NCBI RefSeq assembly: GCF_026191375.1
Contig: NZ_JAODTL010000010.1
Span: 1-39,670 of the forward strand
From: Marinomonas pontica
GTDB lineage: Bacteria; Pseudomonadota; Gammaproteobacteria; Pseudomonadales; Marinomonadaceae
DNA: 39,670 nt
Direction of reading: 5' to 3'
Both the position numbers and the translations under genes were made by a program. Of this stretch, positions 18,153-26,572 are shown in pieces. Each line of letters starts with the position of its first letter. Positions within the stretch are counted from its first letter, which is position 1. The notes under the pieces are model-generated. The model was not told the origin of the DNA. It ran no database searches and was given only the letters and a program-made list of their open reading frames with translations.

Positions 18153-18220
18153 CACATAAACCTCAGTGGTTGTAGTCAAATATTTATGAGCAACTGCCCA
18201 TAGCTCGTTCGATGTTTTGT

Positions 18221-18254
18221 ACTATAGGAAAAGCGTGTGACAAAAATGTTACAT
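18221..18254 (-). promoter_or_regulatory. Pho-type promoter of pstS
   Basis: On the minus strand, ATGTAACATTTTTGTCAC (18254-18237) matches the 18-base Pho box at about 13 positions. It is followed after 10 bases by a good -10, TATAGT (18226-18221). This spacing is that of PhoB-activated promoters, where the box replaces the -35. The pstS ATG is about 70 bases further on. Confidence 0.72.
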
Positions 18255-18433
18255 CGTGAAATATTTCAAAAAAATTTTAATGTCCGATAAATAATCCCTA
18301 ACGCGTGTTTCCCATAGCCTGCAATATTCCCAAGCGTAGCGTTATCCAATAGACTAACCATCCGGATTTTGACGCTGGTTTTTTGCCGTGCGAAGCATCC
18401 GATAATAATGATTAAAAAACTGTGGGTACTTTA

Positions 18434-18970
18434 ATGTTTAACAAACTGGTCTCTTCGGCTGAGGCAATTTCCCAATACTTGGGAAGATGCATTGCTTGGC
18501 TCACGTTGGTGATGATGCTACTTACCTGTCTCATCGTCCTGCTACGTTATGGTTTTGATAATGGTTCGATTGCATTGCAAGAGTCTGTGCTGTACTTGCA
18601 TGCCATGGTCTTTATGTTGGGCGCGGCCTATACCTTTAAAGACGACGAGCATGTCCGTGTCGATGTTTTTTACCGTGATTTCTCAGTGACGAAAAAAGCC
18701 TGGGTTAATATCATCGGTGGCATTTTCTTTTTACTGCCGTTCACGCTGTATACCGCCTATTTAAGCCTAGATTACGTTAGCGCTTCTTGGCGCGTATTGG
18801 AAACGTCTCCAGAACCGGGTGGTTTGCCTTTCGTCTATCTGCTCAAAACTCTGATCCCTATTATGATGGCGAGTCTCATCATTCAAGGTACGGCCGATAT
18901 TTTGAAGAATATTGGCGTGGTAACTGCGGCTCGCTCCCCTATTAATAAACAGGCTAAAGGACAAAACTAA
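18434..18970 (+). CDS. dctQ: TRAP transporter small membrane subunit (DctQ/TakQ type)
   Basis: A roughly 178-residue protein with four hydrophobic segments (about 20-40, 54-74, 94-115, 138-158), as expected for the Q subunit that scaffolds a TRAP transporter. The family phrase LLRYGFDNGSIALQESVLYLHAMVF and the DDEHVRVDVFYRD loop are present. I chose the ATG at 18434 over an in-frame GTG at 18422. Its stop overlaps the dctM start as TAATG. The P subunit is not adjacent; two candidate binding proteins are at 26.6-29.1 kb. Confidence 0.88.
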   Translation: MFNKLVSSAEAISQYLGRCIAWLTLVMMLLTCLIVLLRYGFDNGSIALQESVLYLHAMVFMLGAAYTFKDDEHVRVDVFYRDFSVTKKAWVNIIGGIFFLLPFTLYTAYLSLDYVSASWRVLETSPEPGGLPFVYLLKTLIPIMMASLIIQGTADILKNIGVVTAARSPINKQAKGQN

Positions 18971-20358
18971 TGGCTGAATTTATTCCTTTATGGCTGTTTG
19001 CTGGCGTGTGTGTCTGCTTGCTGTTTGGTTACCCTGTGGCATTTTCTTTGGGTGGCACGGCACTTATTTTCGCCGCGGTCGGTTCTTTTTTTGGCACCTT
19101 TGACAGCGTTTTCTTAGAAGCCTTACCCAACCGCTTGTTCGGTATTATTGGTAACGAAACCCTCATCGCGGTACCGCTATTCGTCTTGATGGGCGTGTTG
19201 CTCGAGAAATCAAAGCTGGCTGAGAAGTTGCTCGATTCCATGGCGATGCTGTTTGGAACCTTGCGTGGTGGTTTGGGTATTTCGGTGATTTTGGTGGGTA
19301 TGTTGTTGGCGGCCAGTACGGGTATTGTGGGCGCAACCGTTGTCACCATGGGCATGATTTCGTTGCCAACCATGTTACGCCGCGGTTATGACCCTGCGCT
19401 GGCAACCGGTACTATTTGTGCAACCGGAACCTTAGGCCAAATTATTCCGCCTTCCATCGCCTTGGTTTTACTGGGCGACGTCATGTCCAACGCTTACCAA
19501 AAAGCGCAATTGGAAATGGGCATATTCTCACCAAAAACCATTTCTGTGGGGGATTTGTTTGTTGGTGCGTTAATTCCTGGCTTAATCCTCGTTGGCTTGT
19601 ACATTCTTTACGTCATCATGGTCGCTTGGTTGCAGCCGCACAAAGCGCCCGCGGTTCCTCGTGAAGAGTTGCGCAATGGTTCTACTGAGCCATTGGCGAT
19701 TCAGTTGATCAAAGGTCTTTTACCACCTTTAATCCTTATCTTTGCGGTATTGGGCTCTATCCTTAGCGGGATTGCAACGCCAACGGAAGCGGCCGGTGTG
19801 GGTGCATTAGGCGCAGCGATTTTGGCGTTGGCAAGCGGTAAATTAAGCTTCCCTACCCTAAAAGACGCCGTCTATTCGACCACCAAGGTCACTTGCATGG
19901 TCTTCATGATTCTCATCGGTGCGTCGCTGTTTTCCTTGGTATTCCGTGGCTTTGGCGGCGAAGAGCTGATTCAAGACTTCTTCTCGCAACTGCCTGGCGG
20001 TGTAGTGGGTGCCATGATTGTGGTGATGTTGCTGATGTTCTTCCTTGGCTTCATCCTCGACTTCATTGAAATCACCTTTGTGGTTGTTCCCATTGTTGCC
20101 CCAGTTTTATTGGCCATGGGTCTAGACCCTGTTTGGTTAGGTATTATGATGGCGATTAACTTACAAACGTCCTTCTTAACACCGCCATTTGGCTTTGCGC
20201 TCTTCTATTTACGCGGAGTGGCGCCGCCAGAAATTAAAACCCAGTCCATCTATAAAGGTGTGCTGCCGTTTATCTTGATTCAGATCTTTGTATTATTGAT
20301 GTTGGCTGTTTGGCCAGATCTGGCGACATGGCTCCCTGAGCAAGTCTATGCAGACTGA
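18970..20358 (+). CDS. dctM: TRAP transporter large permease subunit (DctM/TakM type)
   Basis: A 462-residue, strongly hydrophobic protein with about a dozen membrane segments. It has the DctM signatures GYPVAFSLGGTALIFA, NETLIAVPLFVLMGVLLEKS, LLAASTGIVGATVVTMG, GTLGQIIPPSIALVLLGD and ATPTEAAGVGALGA. It uses a cation gradient to import an organic anion delivered by a binding protein. The length and the insert after LGDVMSNAYQKAQLEMG fit the mannitol/chloroaromatic or alpha-keto acid branch (COG4664), matching the type of the nearby binding proteins. Confidence 0.93.
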   Translation: MAEFIPLWLFAGVCVCLLFGYPVAFSLGGTALIFAAVGSFFGTFDSVFLEALPNRLFGIIGNETLIAVPLFVLMGVLLEKSKLAEKLLDSMAMLFGTLRGGLGISVILVGMLLAASTGIVGATVVTMGMISLPTMLRRGYDPALATGTICATGTLGQIIPPSIALVLLGDVMSNAYQKAQLEMGIFSPKTISVGDLFVGALIPGLILVGLYILYVIMVAWLQPHKAPAVPREELRNGSTEPLAIQLIKGLLPPLILIFAVLGSILSGIATPTEAAGVGALGAAILALASGKLSFPTLKDAVYSTTKVTCMVFMILIGASLFSLVFRGFGGEELIQDFFSQLPGGVVGAMIVVMLLMFFLGFILDFIEITFVVVPIVAPVLLAMGLDPVWLGIMMAINLQTSFLTPPFGFALFYLRGVAPPEIKTQSIYKGVLPFILIQIFVLLMLAVWPDLATWLPEQVYAD

Positions 20359-20415
20359 TCTAAGGCATAACTTTTGAAATAACAAAAACAGAACTCATTA
20401 AGTTAGGACAAAAAC

Positions 20416-21379
20416 ATGAAAGCAATGCAAATGAAAGACTACGGCCCCGCCAGTGACTTGTCGCTGGCGGATGCGCCAACACCTAAGATTAATAACGACC
20501 AGATACTCGTTAAAGTCGGTGCTGCAGGCGTCAACCCAGTGGACACTTACATTCGCTCTGGTACCAATAATTACTCTGCCAATTTCCACGCATACGCCGG
20601 GTTCTGATGGCGCTGGAACCGTGGTTGAACTGGGTGCGAACGTCACTGGGTTTGAAGTCGGTCAGCGGGTGTATTTCAGTCGCAACCTAACAGGGTCTTC
20701 AGCGGAATTTACCGCGTGTGCGGCAACGCACACTTACCCTCTTGCGGATGCATTGTCTTTTGAAGAAGGCGCTTGTGTTGGTATTCCCTACACCACGGCG
20801 CATCGTGCCTTGTTTGGTCGTGCCAACGGTAAAGCGGGCGATAAAGTCTTAGTCCATGGCGCAACTGGCGCCGTCGGCATTGCCACTGTCCAGCTTGCTT
20901 TGGCCGCAGGTATGGACGTGGTGGCCAGTTCAGGTACTAAGGAAGGTGCGGAATTACTGCGTCAGCAAGGTGTGAAAACCGTCATTATGCACAATGAAGC
21001 CGACCATCTGGCACCCTATCAATCCCTAGAAACCGGTTTTGATATCGTGATTGAAATGTTGGCTAACCATAACCTAGATCAAGACCTAAAAGCCTTGGCT
21101 TTCGGTGGCTGCGTGGCTGTCGTTGGAAATCGTGGCACGGTTGAAATCAACCCTCGCGACTTAATGGCGCGCGATGCGTCCGTTGTCGGTGTCGCATTAG
21201 CGAATGTGAAGCCAGCGGAATTGGCGTTGATTGCGAAAGCCTTGCGCCCTTTGTTTGAAAAAGGCGTACTCAAGCCGGTGATTCGCCAAAGTTACCCACT
21301 GACTGAATTGGCGCAAGCCCATGAAGACGTCCTGAAATCTGGGGCGCTAGGCAACTTAGTCATAGCCATTGGCGAGTAG
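20416..21379 (+). CDS. NADPH:quinone oxidoreductase-like MDR enzyme, interrupted by an apparent one-base insertion
   Basis: A zinc-independent medium-chain dehydrogenase of the zeta-crystallin type. The N-terminal part (GAAGVNPVDTYIRSG) reads from the ATG at 20416, then meets a TGA at 20605. The rest (GSDGAGTVVELGANVTGFEVG, the nucleotide-binding GATGAVGIATVQLA, and the C-terminal LTELAQAHEDV) reads in the +1 frame. Removing one base in CACG at 20587-20590 gives NYSANFPHTPGSDGAG and a 320-residue protein of normal length, so an insertion is likely. No catalytic Zn ligands are expected in this family. It lies 57 bases after dctM with AGGA upstream, and a terminator hairpin follows. Role in the neighbourhood is unknown. 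Confidence 0.85.
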
Positions 21380-21390
21380 CCAAATCACAC

Positions 21391-21436
21391 AAACACAGCG
21401 CGTCGTTGAATTTTGCAGAAAAAGCGCGCTGTGTTT
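21391..21436 (+). terminator. Terminator-like hairpin after the quinone oxidoreductase
   Basis: A 12-bp perfect stem (AAACACAGCGCG / CGCGCTGTGTTT) with a 22-base loop, followed by CTTTTCTCTCC, 11 bases after the stop. The long loop and imperfect T tract make it a probable terminator. Confidence 0.55.
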
Positions 21437-21577
21437 CTTTTCTCTCCACAAGCCCTCCTCATTTCGCTGCCAAGACGATAAAAACACGCTAAAATCCAGC
21501 ATCTCCAAAAAAATACGCTACTAAAGCCGCATTAAGGCCGCTATACTTTCACACTTAATGTATTTAATAGGCTTATT

Positions 21578-22351
21578 TTGACTCAGTCTGATTCCGACGT
21601 TTTTAGCCTGCCAACCGAAGCAGATACCCACGATCACGATTTTCACCAACTGGTGATTGTGCTTGATGGCAACACTGATTTCGACGTAGAAGGCAAAGGC
21701 AAACAACTGCATACTGGCGAAGGGTGTATTCTTCCGTCAGAGAACAGTCATGCGTTCGCGGGTCTGGGTGAAAATCGCATTATGGTGGTTAACCTTCCCA
21801 TTCCACCGCAAAAAAGCATCACAGATGAAGAATACGAAGTCGTATCACGCTTGTTCGATCAAGCCGCCTACTTCCAACTGAATCCTCGTTTGCAAATACT
21901 GGCATCGGCGCTGTCTGGCGAGTTACAGCAATACCCAAATGACGCCATTTTAGCCAGAGCCTGTGGCAACACACTGCTCAGTGCTATTCGCCACCAGATC
22001 AACAACAAAGACGTTCGCGCCCGCGGTAATCACCTCGACATCGACAAGCTTGACCAATTTATTGAGTTAAACCTATCGCGCCGTGTCCACATTGATCAGT
22101 TGGCTAATTTCTGCTTTTTGAGCGTCAGCCAATTCCACGAGCGCTTTAAAGACCGTACCGGCATGACGCCGCATCAATACCTCATGCGCAAGCGTTTGGA
22201 GCGAGCTCAAAGTTTGCTGACCGAAGGATTCCCGCCCATTCAAGTCGCCGAAATGTGTGGATTTTCTAGCCAAAGTGCGATGACCAACGTGTTTTCTCAA
22301 ACACTGGGCATCACACCATTAAAATATCAGAAGCAATTCACTAACCGCTAA
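21578..22351 (+). CDS. AraC-family transcriptional regulator, probable proline-catabolism activator (PruR-like)
   Basis: A 257-residue regulator with an N-terminal cupin sensor domain (HDHDFHQLVIVLDGNTDFDVE, GEGCILPSENSHAF) and a C-terminal pair of helix-turn-helix motifs (about residues 155-255; VHIDQLANFCFLSVSQFHERF, PIQVAEMCGFSSQSAMTNVF). The start appears to be TTG at 21578 with AGG upstream, since no in-frame ATG precedes the cupin. It lies 307 bases upstream of putA in the same direction. In Pseudomonas aeruginosa, PruR of this family activates putA. PutA here lacks its own DNA-binding domain, so this neighbour is a good candidate for its regulator. The role is inferred from position. 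Confidence 0.85.
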   Translation: MTQSDSDVFSLPTEADTHDHDFHQLVIVLDGNTDFDVEGKGKQLHTGEGCILPSENSHAFAGLGENRIMVVNLPIPPQKSITDEEYEVVSRLFDQAAYFQLNPRLQILASALSGELQQYPNDAILARACGNTLLSAIRHQINNKDVRARGNHLDIDKLDQFIELNLSRRVHIDQLANFCFLSVSQFHERFKDRTGMTPHQYLMRKRLERAQSLLTEGFPPIQVAEMCGFSSQSAMTNVFSQTLGITPLKYQKQFTNR

Positions 22352-22658
22352 ACCAGTCCCCACCTTAGTTTTCATGCTCCAATAATACGCATTGAGCACA
22401 CTTCGACCGGATCTTGCACAACAATAAACCACCCCGCAATTTATTCTAGAAAAGTCGGACTTTCTTATAAAAAAAAACGATTTTTTTCGAAAGACAATTT
22501 AACCCCTCTGTCACTAAAGTGTCAGCATTATCCAGACATGCATTTTTTTGATTAAGCAGAACGAAAAGTAATCAAAAAAAAGCGTAATGCTCTATAACAA
22601 TATGCGGCCTTAATAAAGAGCCGAACGGCTTTTTAGGTTAACGCGGGAGAATCCAACC
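22352..22658. other. putA leader/promoter region with several inverted repeats
   Basis: 307 bases between the AraC-type regulator and putA. They hold an A/T-tract inverted repeat around 22460-22493, a CTGTCACTAAAGTGTCAG motif at 22508-22525, and a 12-bp inverted repeat at 22543-22580. The ribosome-binding site of putA is GGGAGA around 22645. A -10-like CTATAACAAT is at about 22592. No gene is evident. Confidence 0.55.
22543..22580. repeat. AT-rich 12-bp inverted repeat upstream of putA
   Basis: Perfect arms TTTTTTTGATTA (22543-22554) and TAATCAAAAAAA (22569-22580) with a 14-base spacer, about 78 bases before the putA ATG. It could be an operator for the adjacent AraC-type regulator or an RNA hairpin. 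The function is not known. Confidence 0.6.
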
Positions 22659-25600
22659 ATGTTTAAAGCGATTGAGGTGTTACAACCTAACTTCATTCAG
22701 CGTCCACTTAACGAATTGTGGCAGCTCATTTCCCCTCTTTACAATTTGGATGAAGAAAAGTGGTTGAATGAATTATTGCCGTTGGCAAAACCAACTGAAG
22801 GCGAATTGGAAAGCCAAACAAATGCCGCAGCCGACCTAATTGCAGCCGTTCGTAAAGACGACGACAGCATGTCAATGATTGACGCTTTGCTACTGGAATA
22901 CAGCCTAGACACCAAAGAAGGCATTTTGCTGATGTGTTTGGCCGAAGCGCTCATGCGCGTGCCAGACAAAGAAACCGCTGATGCGTTTATCAAAGACCGT
23001 TTGAGCGTCGCCGACTGGGCCTCTCACGCGAAAAACTCTGACTCTTTCTTCGTTAATGCGTCTACTTGGGGCTTATTGTTGACGGGCAAAATAGTCACTA
23101 TGGACGAGAAAAAAGACGGTACGCCAGCGAACTTGGTGAACCGCATGGTAAACCGTGTTTCTGAGCCGGTGATTCGTAAAGCGATGAACCAAGCGATGAA
23201 AATCATGGGACACCAGTTTGTACTAGGTCGCAGCATTGAAGAAGCTCTATCTCGTGGTAAAAGCTACCGCGACAAAGGTTATACCTACTCTTTCGACATG
23301 TTGGGCGAAGCCGCGTTAACCGCCGCCGATGCAGACAAATACCTAAAATCTTACATGCAGGCCGTTGAGTCTGTGGGTAAAGATACTTACAACCAAAAAC
23401 ACCGCCCAACGATCTCCATCAAACTGTCAGCCCTTCACCCACGTTACGAAGTGGGTTGTGAAGAGCGCGTGATGACGGAATTGTTCGACAGCGTAAAAGG
23501 CTTGATCATCAAAGCGCGCTCGTTGAACGTCGGTATTACCATCGATGCAGAAGAAGCCGATCGCCTAGAGCTTTCTTTGCATTTGTTTGAAAAATTGTTC
23601 CGCGACGAATGTACTAAAGGTTGGGGCTTATTCGGCCTTGTGGTTCAAGCTTACTCAAAACGTGCTCTGCCGGTTTTGGTGTGGTTGGCGGCCTTATCCA
23701 AAGAACAAGGCGATCGCATTCCTGTACGTCTTGTAAAAGGCGCTTACTGGGATTCTGAAATCAAACTGTGCCAACAACGTGGCATCAACGGTTACCCAGT
23801 GTACACACGTAAAGAATCCACTGACGTGTCTTACTTGGCGTGTGCGAACTTCTTGCTAAGCGAACACACTCGCGCACACATCTTCCCGCAATTTGCCAGC
23901 CACAACGCACACACCATTGCGACCATCAGCTGTTTGGCAACGCAATTGGGCGCGACAACACAAGAATTCGAATTCCAACGTCTGCACGGCATGGGTGACG
24001 CGCTTTACAACCGTCTAATCAAAGGTAGCGATATTTGCGTGCGCATCTACGCACCAGTCGGCAGTCATAAAGACTTGCTTCCTTACTTGGTTCGCCGTCT
24101 GCTAGAAAACGGCGCCAACAGCTCATTCGTTCACCGTTTGATCGATGCAAGTTACCCAATTTCTGACTTGATCAACCATCCTGTCACCACATTGGAAAGC
24201 CGCAAGTCATTGGCTAACCCGCACATTAACTTGCCAGCAAATTTGTTTGACGACCGTAAAAACTCGTTTGGCCCGAACATTGAAATCGATTCTGATTGGA
24301 CGCCTTTCAAAGCCAAAATCGACGCTTTCATGGGTCAAGATACGCAATGGCGTGCTTTCCCTATTGTGGGTGGCGAAAAAGTCACAACAGGGCAAACGCA
24401 CTCTATTAAAAGCCCTTACGATCACAGCCAAACCGCTGGTCAAATCGACTGGGCAGACGCCGCGACCGTTACCAAGGCCATTGATCTTGCTGAAGCCGCT
24501 TTCCCTGCTTGGTCTGCGCGTCCAGCCACAGAGCGTGCGGATTGCCTAGACAAAATGGCTGACTTGATGGAGGAAAACTACGCAGAATTGATGGCACTTT
24601 GCCACCGTGAAGCGGGTAAAACCATTCAAGACAGCATCGATGAAGTACGTGAAGCCGTGGATTTCTGCCGCTACTACGCGCAACAAGCCCGTAGCCACTT
24701 TGCTAACCCAACGCACTACAAAGATTTCTTGGGTCAAGACAAACAAGCCAAGCTAAACGGCCGCGGCGTGTTCACGTGTATCAGTCCATGGAACTTCCCA
24801 TTGGCCATCTTTACAGGCCAAGTCGTTGCTGCTCTAGTCGTGGGCAACACTGTTGTGGCGAAGCCGGCTGAGCAAACCAGCTTGATCGCTTTCCGCGCTA
24901 TTGAAATGCTACACCAAGCTGGCGTTCCAACTGACGTACTTCACTTGTTACCAGGTGACGGCGCGACAGTTGGTGCTCCACTTACTAGCGACAAACGCAT
25001 TGCTGGCCTTGCCTTCACAGGTTCCACTGGCACAGCACAATTGATCAACCGCACGCTAGCGGCTCGTGGCGTTGCGCCCGTACCAGTCATTGCGGAAACC
25101 GGTGGTCAAAACGCCATGCTGGTGGATTCTACGTCTTTGCCAGAGCAAGTCGTTCGTGATGCGGTACGTTCAGCGTTTGCTTCTGCAGGTCAGCGTTGTT
25201 CTGCACTGCGTGTATTGTTCGTACAAGCCGACATCGCTGATCGCGTTATTCCGATGATCAAAGGCGCCATGGCGGAACAAAGCGTTGGCTTGCCTTACCT
25301 ACACAGCACCGATGTAGGTCCAGTGATCGATAAAAAAGCGCAAAAAATGCTGCTAGATCACATCGAGCACATGACGAAAGAAAGCAAATTGATCGCCCAA
25401 GCGGAATTACCAGATTTCGCCAAAAACGGTACTTTCGTTGCACCAACCGCGTTTGAGATCAGCAGCATAGATCAGCTAACAGATGAGAAATTTGGCCCTA
25501 TCCTTCACGTTGTACGCTACAAAGCACGCGACTTGGATAAGATCATCGACACCATCAATAACTCAGGCTTTGGTTTGACTATGGGCGTTCACAGCCGTAA

Positions 25601-25781
25601 CGAAACCACTTGTGCTCGTATCGCAAGTCGCGCTCGTGTTGGTAACCTATATATCAACCGCGACCAAGTCGGTGCAGTAGTTGGTGTTCAGCCTTTCGGC
25701 GGACAAGGTTTATCCGGCACAGGACCAAAAGCTGGCGGTCCACATTACCTTCAACGCTTCGCTATTGAGCAAGACCTTTAA
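22659..25781 (+). CDS. putA: PutA, bifunctional proline dehydrogenase / glutamate-semialdehyde (P5C) dehydrogenase
   Basis: A 1040-residue enzyme that oxidises proline to glutamate in two steps at the cytoplasmic membrane face. The N-terminus begins with the PRODH arm, with no ribbon-helix-helix DNA-binding domain, so it is not an autorepressor as in E. coli. The FAD-dependent PRODH barrel (about 190-490) shows RLVKGAYWDSEIK, ASHNAHTIATI and APVGSHKDLLPYLVRRLLENG. The aldehyde dehydrogenase domain (about 560-1035) shows ISPWNFPLAIFTGQV, FTGSTGTAQ, the catalytic Cys847 in AGQRCSALR, and FGPILHVVRY. It ends at the conserved GGQGLSGTGPKAGGPHYLQR, so it lacks the C-terminal domain of long PutAs; that domain is the next gene. 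Start ATG has GGGAGA upstream. Confidence 0.96.
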   Translation: MFKAIEVLQPNFIQRPLNELWQLISPLYNLDEEKWLNELLPLAKPTEGELESQTNAAADLIAAVRKDDDSMSMIDALLLEYSLDTKEGILLMCLAEALMRVPDKETADAFIKDRLSVADWASHAKNSDSFFVNASTWGLLLTGKIVTMDEKKDGTPANLVNRMVNRVSEPVIRKAMNQAMKIMGHQFVLGRSIEEALSRGKSYRDKGYTYSFDMLGEAALTAADADKYLKSYMQAVESVGKDTYNQKHRPTISIKLSALHPRYEVGCEERVMTELFDSVKGLIIKARSLNVGITIDAEEADRLELSLHLFEKLFRDECTKGWGLFGLVVQAYSKRALPVLVWLAALSKEQGDRIPVRLVKGAYWDSEIKLCQQRGINGYPVYTRKESTDVSYLACANFLLSEHTRAHIFPQFASHNAHTIATISCLATQLGATTQEFEFQRLHGMGDALYNRLIKGSDICVRIYAPVGSHKDLLPYLVRRLLENGANSSFVHRLIDASYPISDLINHPVTTLESRKSLANPHINLPANLFDDRKNSFGPNIEIDSDWTPFKAKIDAFMGQDTQWRAFPIVGGEKVTTGQTHSIKSPYDHSQTAGQIDWADAATVTKAIDLAEAAFPAWSARPATERADCLDKMADLMEENYAELMALCHREAGKTIQDSIDEVREAVDFCRYYAQQARSHFANPTHYKDFLGQDKQAKLNGRGVFTCISPWNFPLAIFTGQVVAALVVGNTVVAKPAEQTSLIAFRAIEMLHQAGVPTDVLHLLPGDGATVGAPLTSDKRIAGLAFTGSTGTAQLINRTLAARGVAPVPVIAETGGQNAMLVDSTSLPEQVVRDAVRSAFASAGQRCSALRVLFVQADIADRVIPMIKGAMAEQSVGLPYLHSTDVGPVIDKKAQKMLLDHIEHMTKESKLIAQAELPDFAKNGTFVAPTAFEISSIDQLTDEKFGPILHVVRYKARDLDKIIDTINNSGFGLTMGVHSRNETTCARIASRARVGNLYINRDQVGAVVGVQPFGGQGLSGTGPKAGGPHYLQRFAIEQDL

Positions 25782-25795
25782 GGGGAGACATTACT

Positions 25796-26479
25796 ATGAC
25801 AATCGTACAACCTATCCAAATTCAGGTCGCTCAGAAAGTCTTCGAAGCATGGGACAAACTTGGCGTAAATGGCCGCGCAGAAAAACTGAAAAAAGCCCTA
25901 AACGCCTTCCCTGAAGCACAACGAAAAATGGCCGCTTGGCAAATCGACAACGCGAAGCAATCCATTGCTGAAACGCGCGTCATGCCGGGGCCAACTGGCG
26001 AGCGCAACGAACTGTCTAACCAAGGCCGTGGCGTGTTTCTTTGCATGTCTTCGCTTGAAGGCGATATGGCGAAAGTGGGACTAGTTGGCCAAGTGTTTGC
26101 TGCGCTTATTGCCGGTAACCCCGTGATTACTGTGGGACTGGCTGGCCAAGAAATCATGGACATGATTTCCCCAGTTGTCGCAGAAGGTGTTGTGCAAAAC
26201 ATTGCGGAATCCGCGCAAGATTCTTTGATCGAAGCCAACCACCTTGCTGGTATCGCGACGCTGTGCGACCCTGCGCAAGCCCAACAGCTAAGCCAACGTC
26301 TTGCAGCGAAAAGCGGCCTAATCTGCCAATTGGTTGAAGAAACCGACGCGGAAAATTTAAGCGTGATAGCGAAACCACACTACGTACTACGCTTTGTCAC
26401 TGAACGCACCGTGTCTAACAACACCACGGCAATCGGCGGCAACGCAACACTGCTTGAATTAGGCAGCATGAACGACTAA
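25796..26479 (+). CDS. Stand-alone PutA C-terminal (aldehyde dehydrogenase-superfamily) domain protein
   Basis: A 227-residue protein that begins 14 bases after the putA stop with its own AAGGGGAG ribosome-binding site. It resembles the extra C-terminal domain of long (type B and trifunctional) PutA proteins. The body contains a Rossmann-like portion (FLCMSSLEGDMAKVGLVGQVFAALIAGNPV cut here at GLVGQVFAALIAGNPV). The end, TERTVSNNTTAIGGNATLLELG, matches the beta-flap tail of E. coli PutA (ERSLSVNTAAAGGNAS). It has no catalytic Cys or Glu of an active aldehyde dehydrogenase. In long PutAs this domain seals the substrate-channelling tunnel or aids oligomerisation, so here it may act in trans on PutA. 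The domain match is from sequence; the trans role is inference. Confidence 0.8.
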   Translation: MTIVQPIQIQVAQKVFEAWDKLGVNGRAEKLKKALNAFPEAQRKMAAWQIDNAKQSIAETRVMPGPTGERNELSNQGRGVFLCMSSLEGDMAKVGLVGQVFAALIAGNPVITVGLAGQEIMDMISPVVAEGVVQNIAESAQDSLIEANHLAGIATLCDPAQAQQLSQRLAAKSGLICQLVEETDAENLSVIAKPHYVLRFVTERTVSNNTTAIGGNATLLELGSMND

Positions 26480-26504
26480 GCCTCGTTCTAATAGCAATAC
26501 CTAT

Positions 26505-26547
26505 AAAAAAACAGCCCTTCTTGGAAACAAGAAGGGCTGTTTTTTTT
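26505..26547. terminator. Bidirectional terminator between the put operon and TRAP binding protein gene
   Basis: A 12-bp GC-rich stem (CAGCCCTTCTTG / CAAGAAGGGCTG) with a GAAA loop, flanked by A and T runs, so it works for both convergent transcripts: the put genes (+) and the dctP gene ending at 26573 (-). Confidence 0.9.
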
Positions 26548-26572
26548 ATCTATAACACGACTAAATTAAGAA

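Noticed and set aside
18360..18410. Possible sigma-70 promoter (TTGACG ... GATAAT) upstream of dctQ
   Set aside because: The spacing is about 26 bases, too long for a normal promoter; I could not assign the start site.
25768..25800. A frameshift or stop joining PutA to its C-terminal domain (one broken long PutA)
   Set aside because: The second gene has its own ribosome-binding site and ATG, and PutA ends at the usual short-form terminus, so two genes are more likely than one broken gene.
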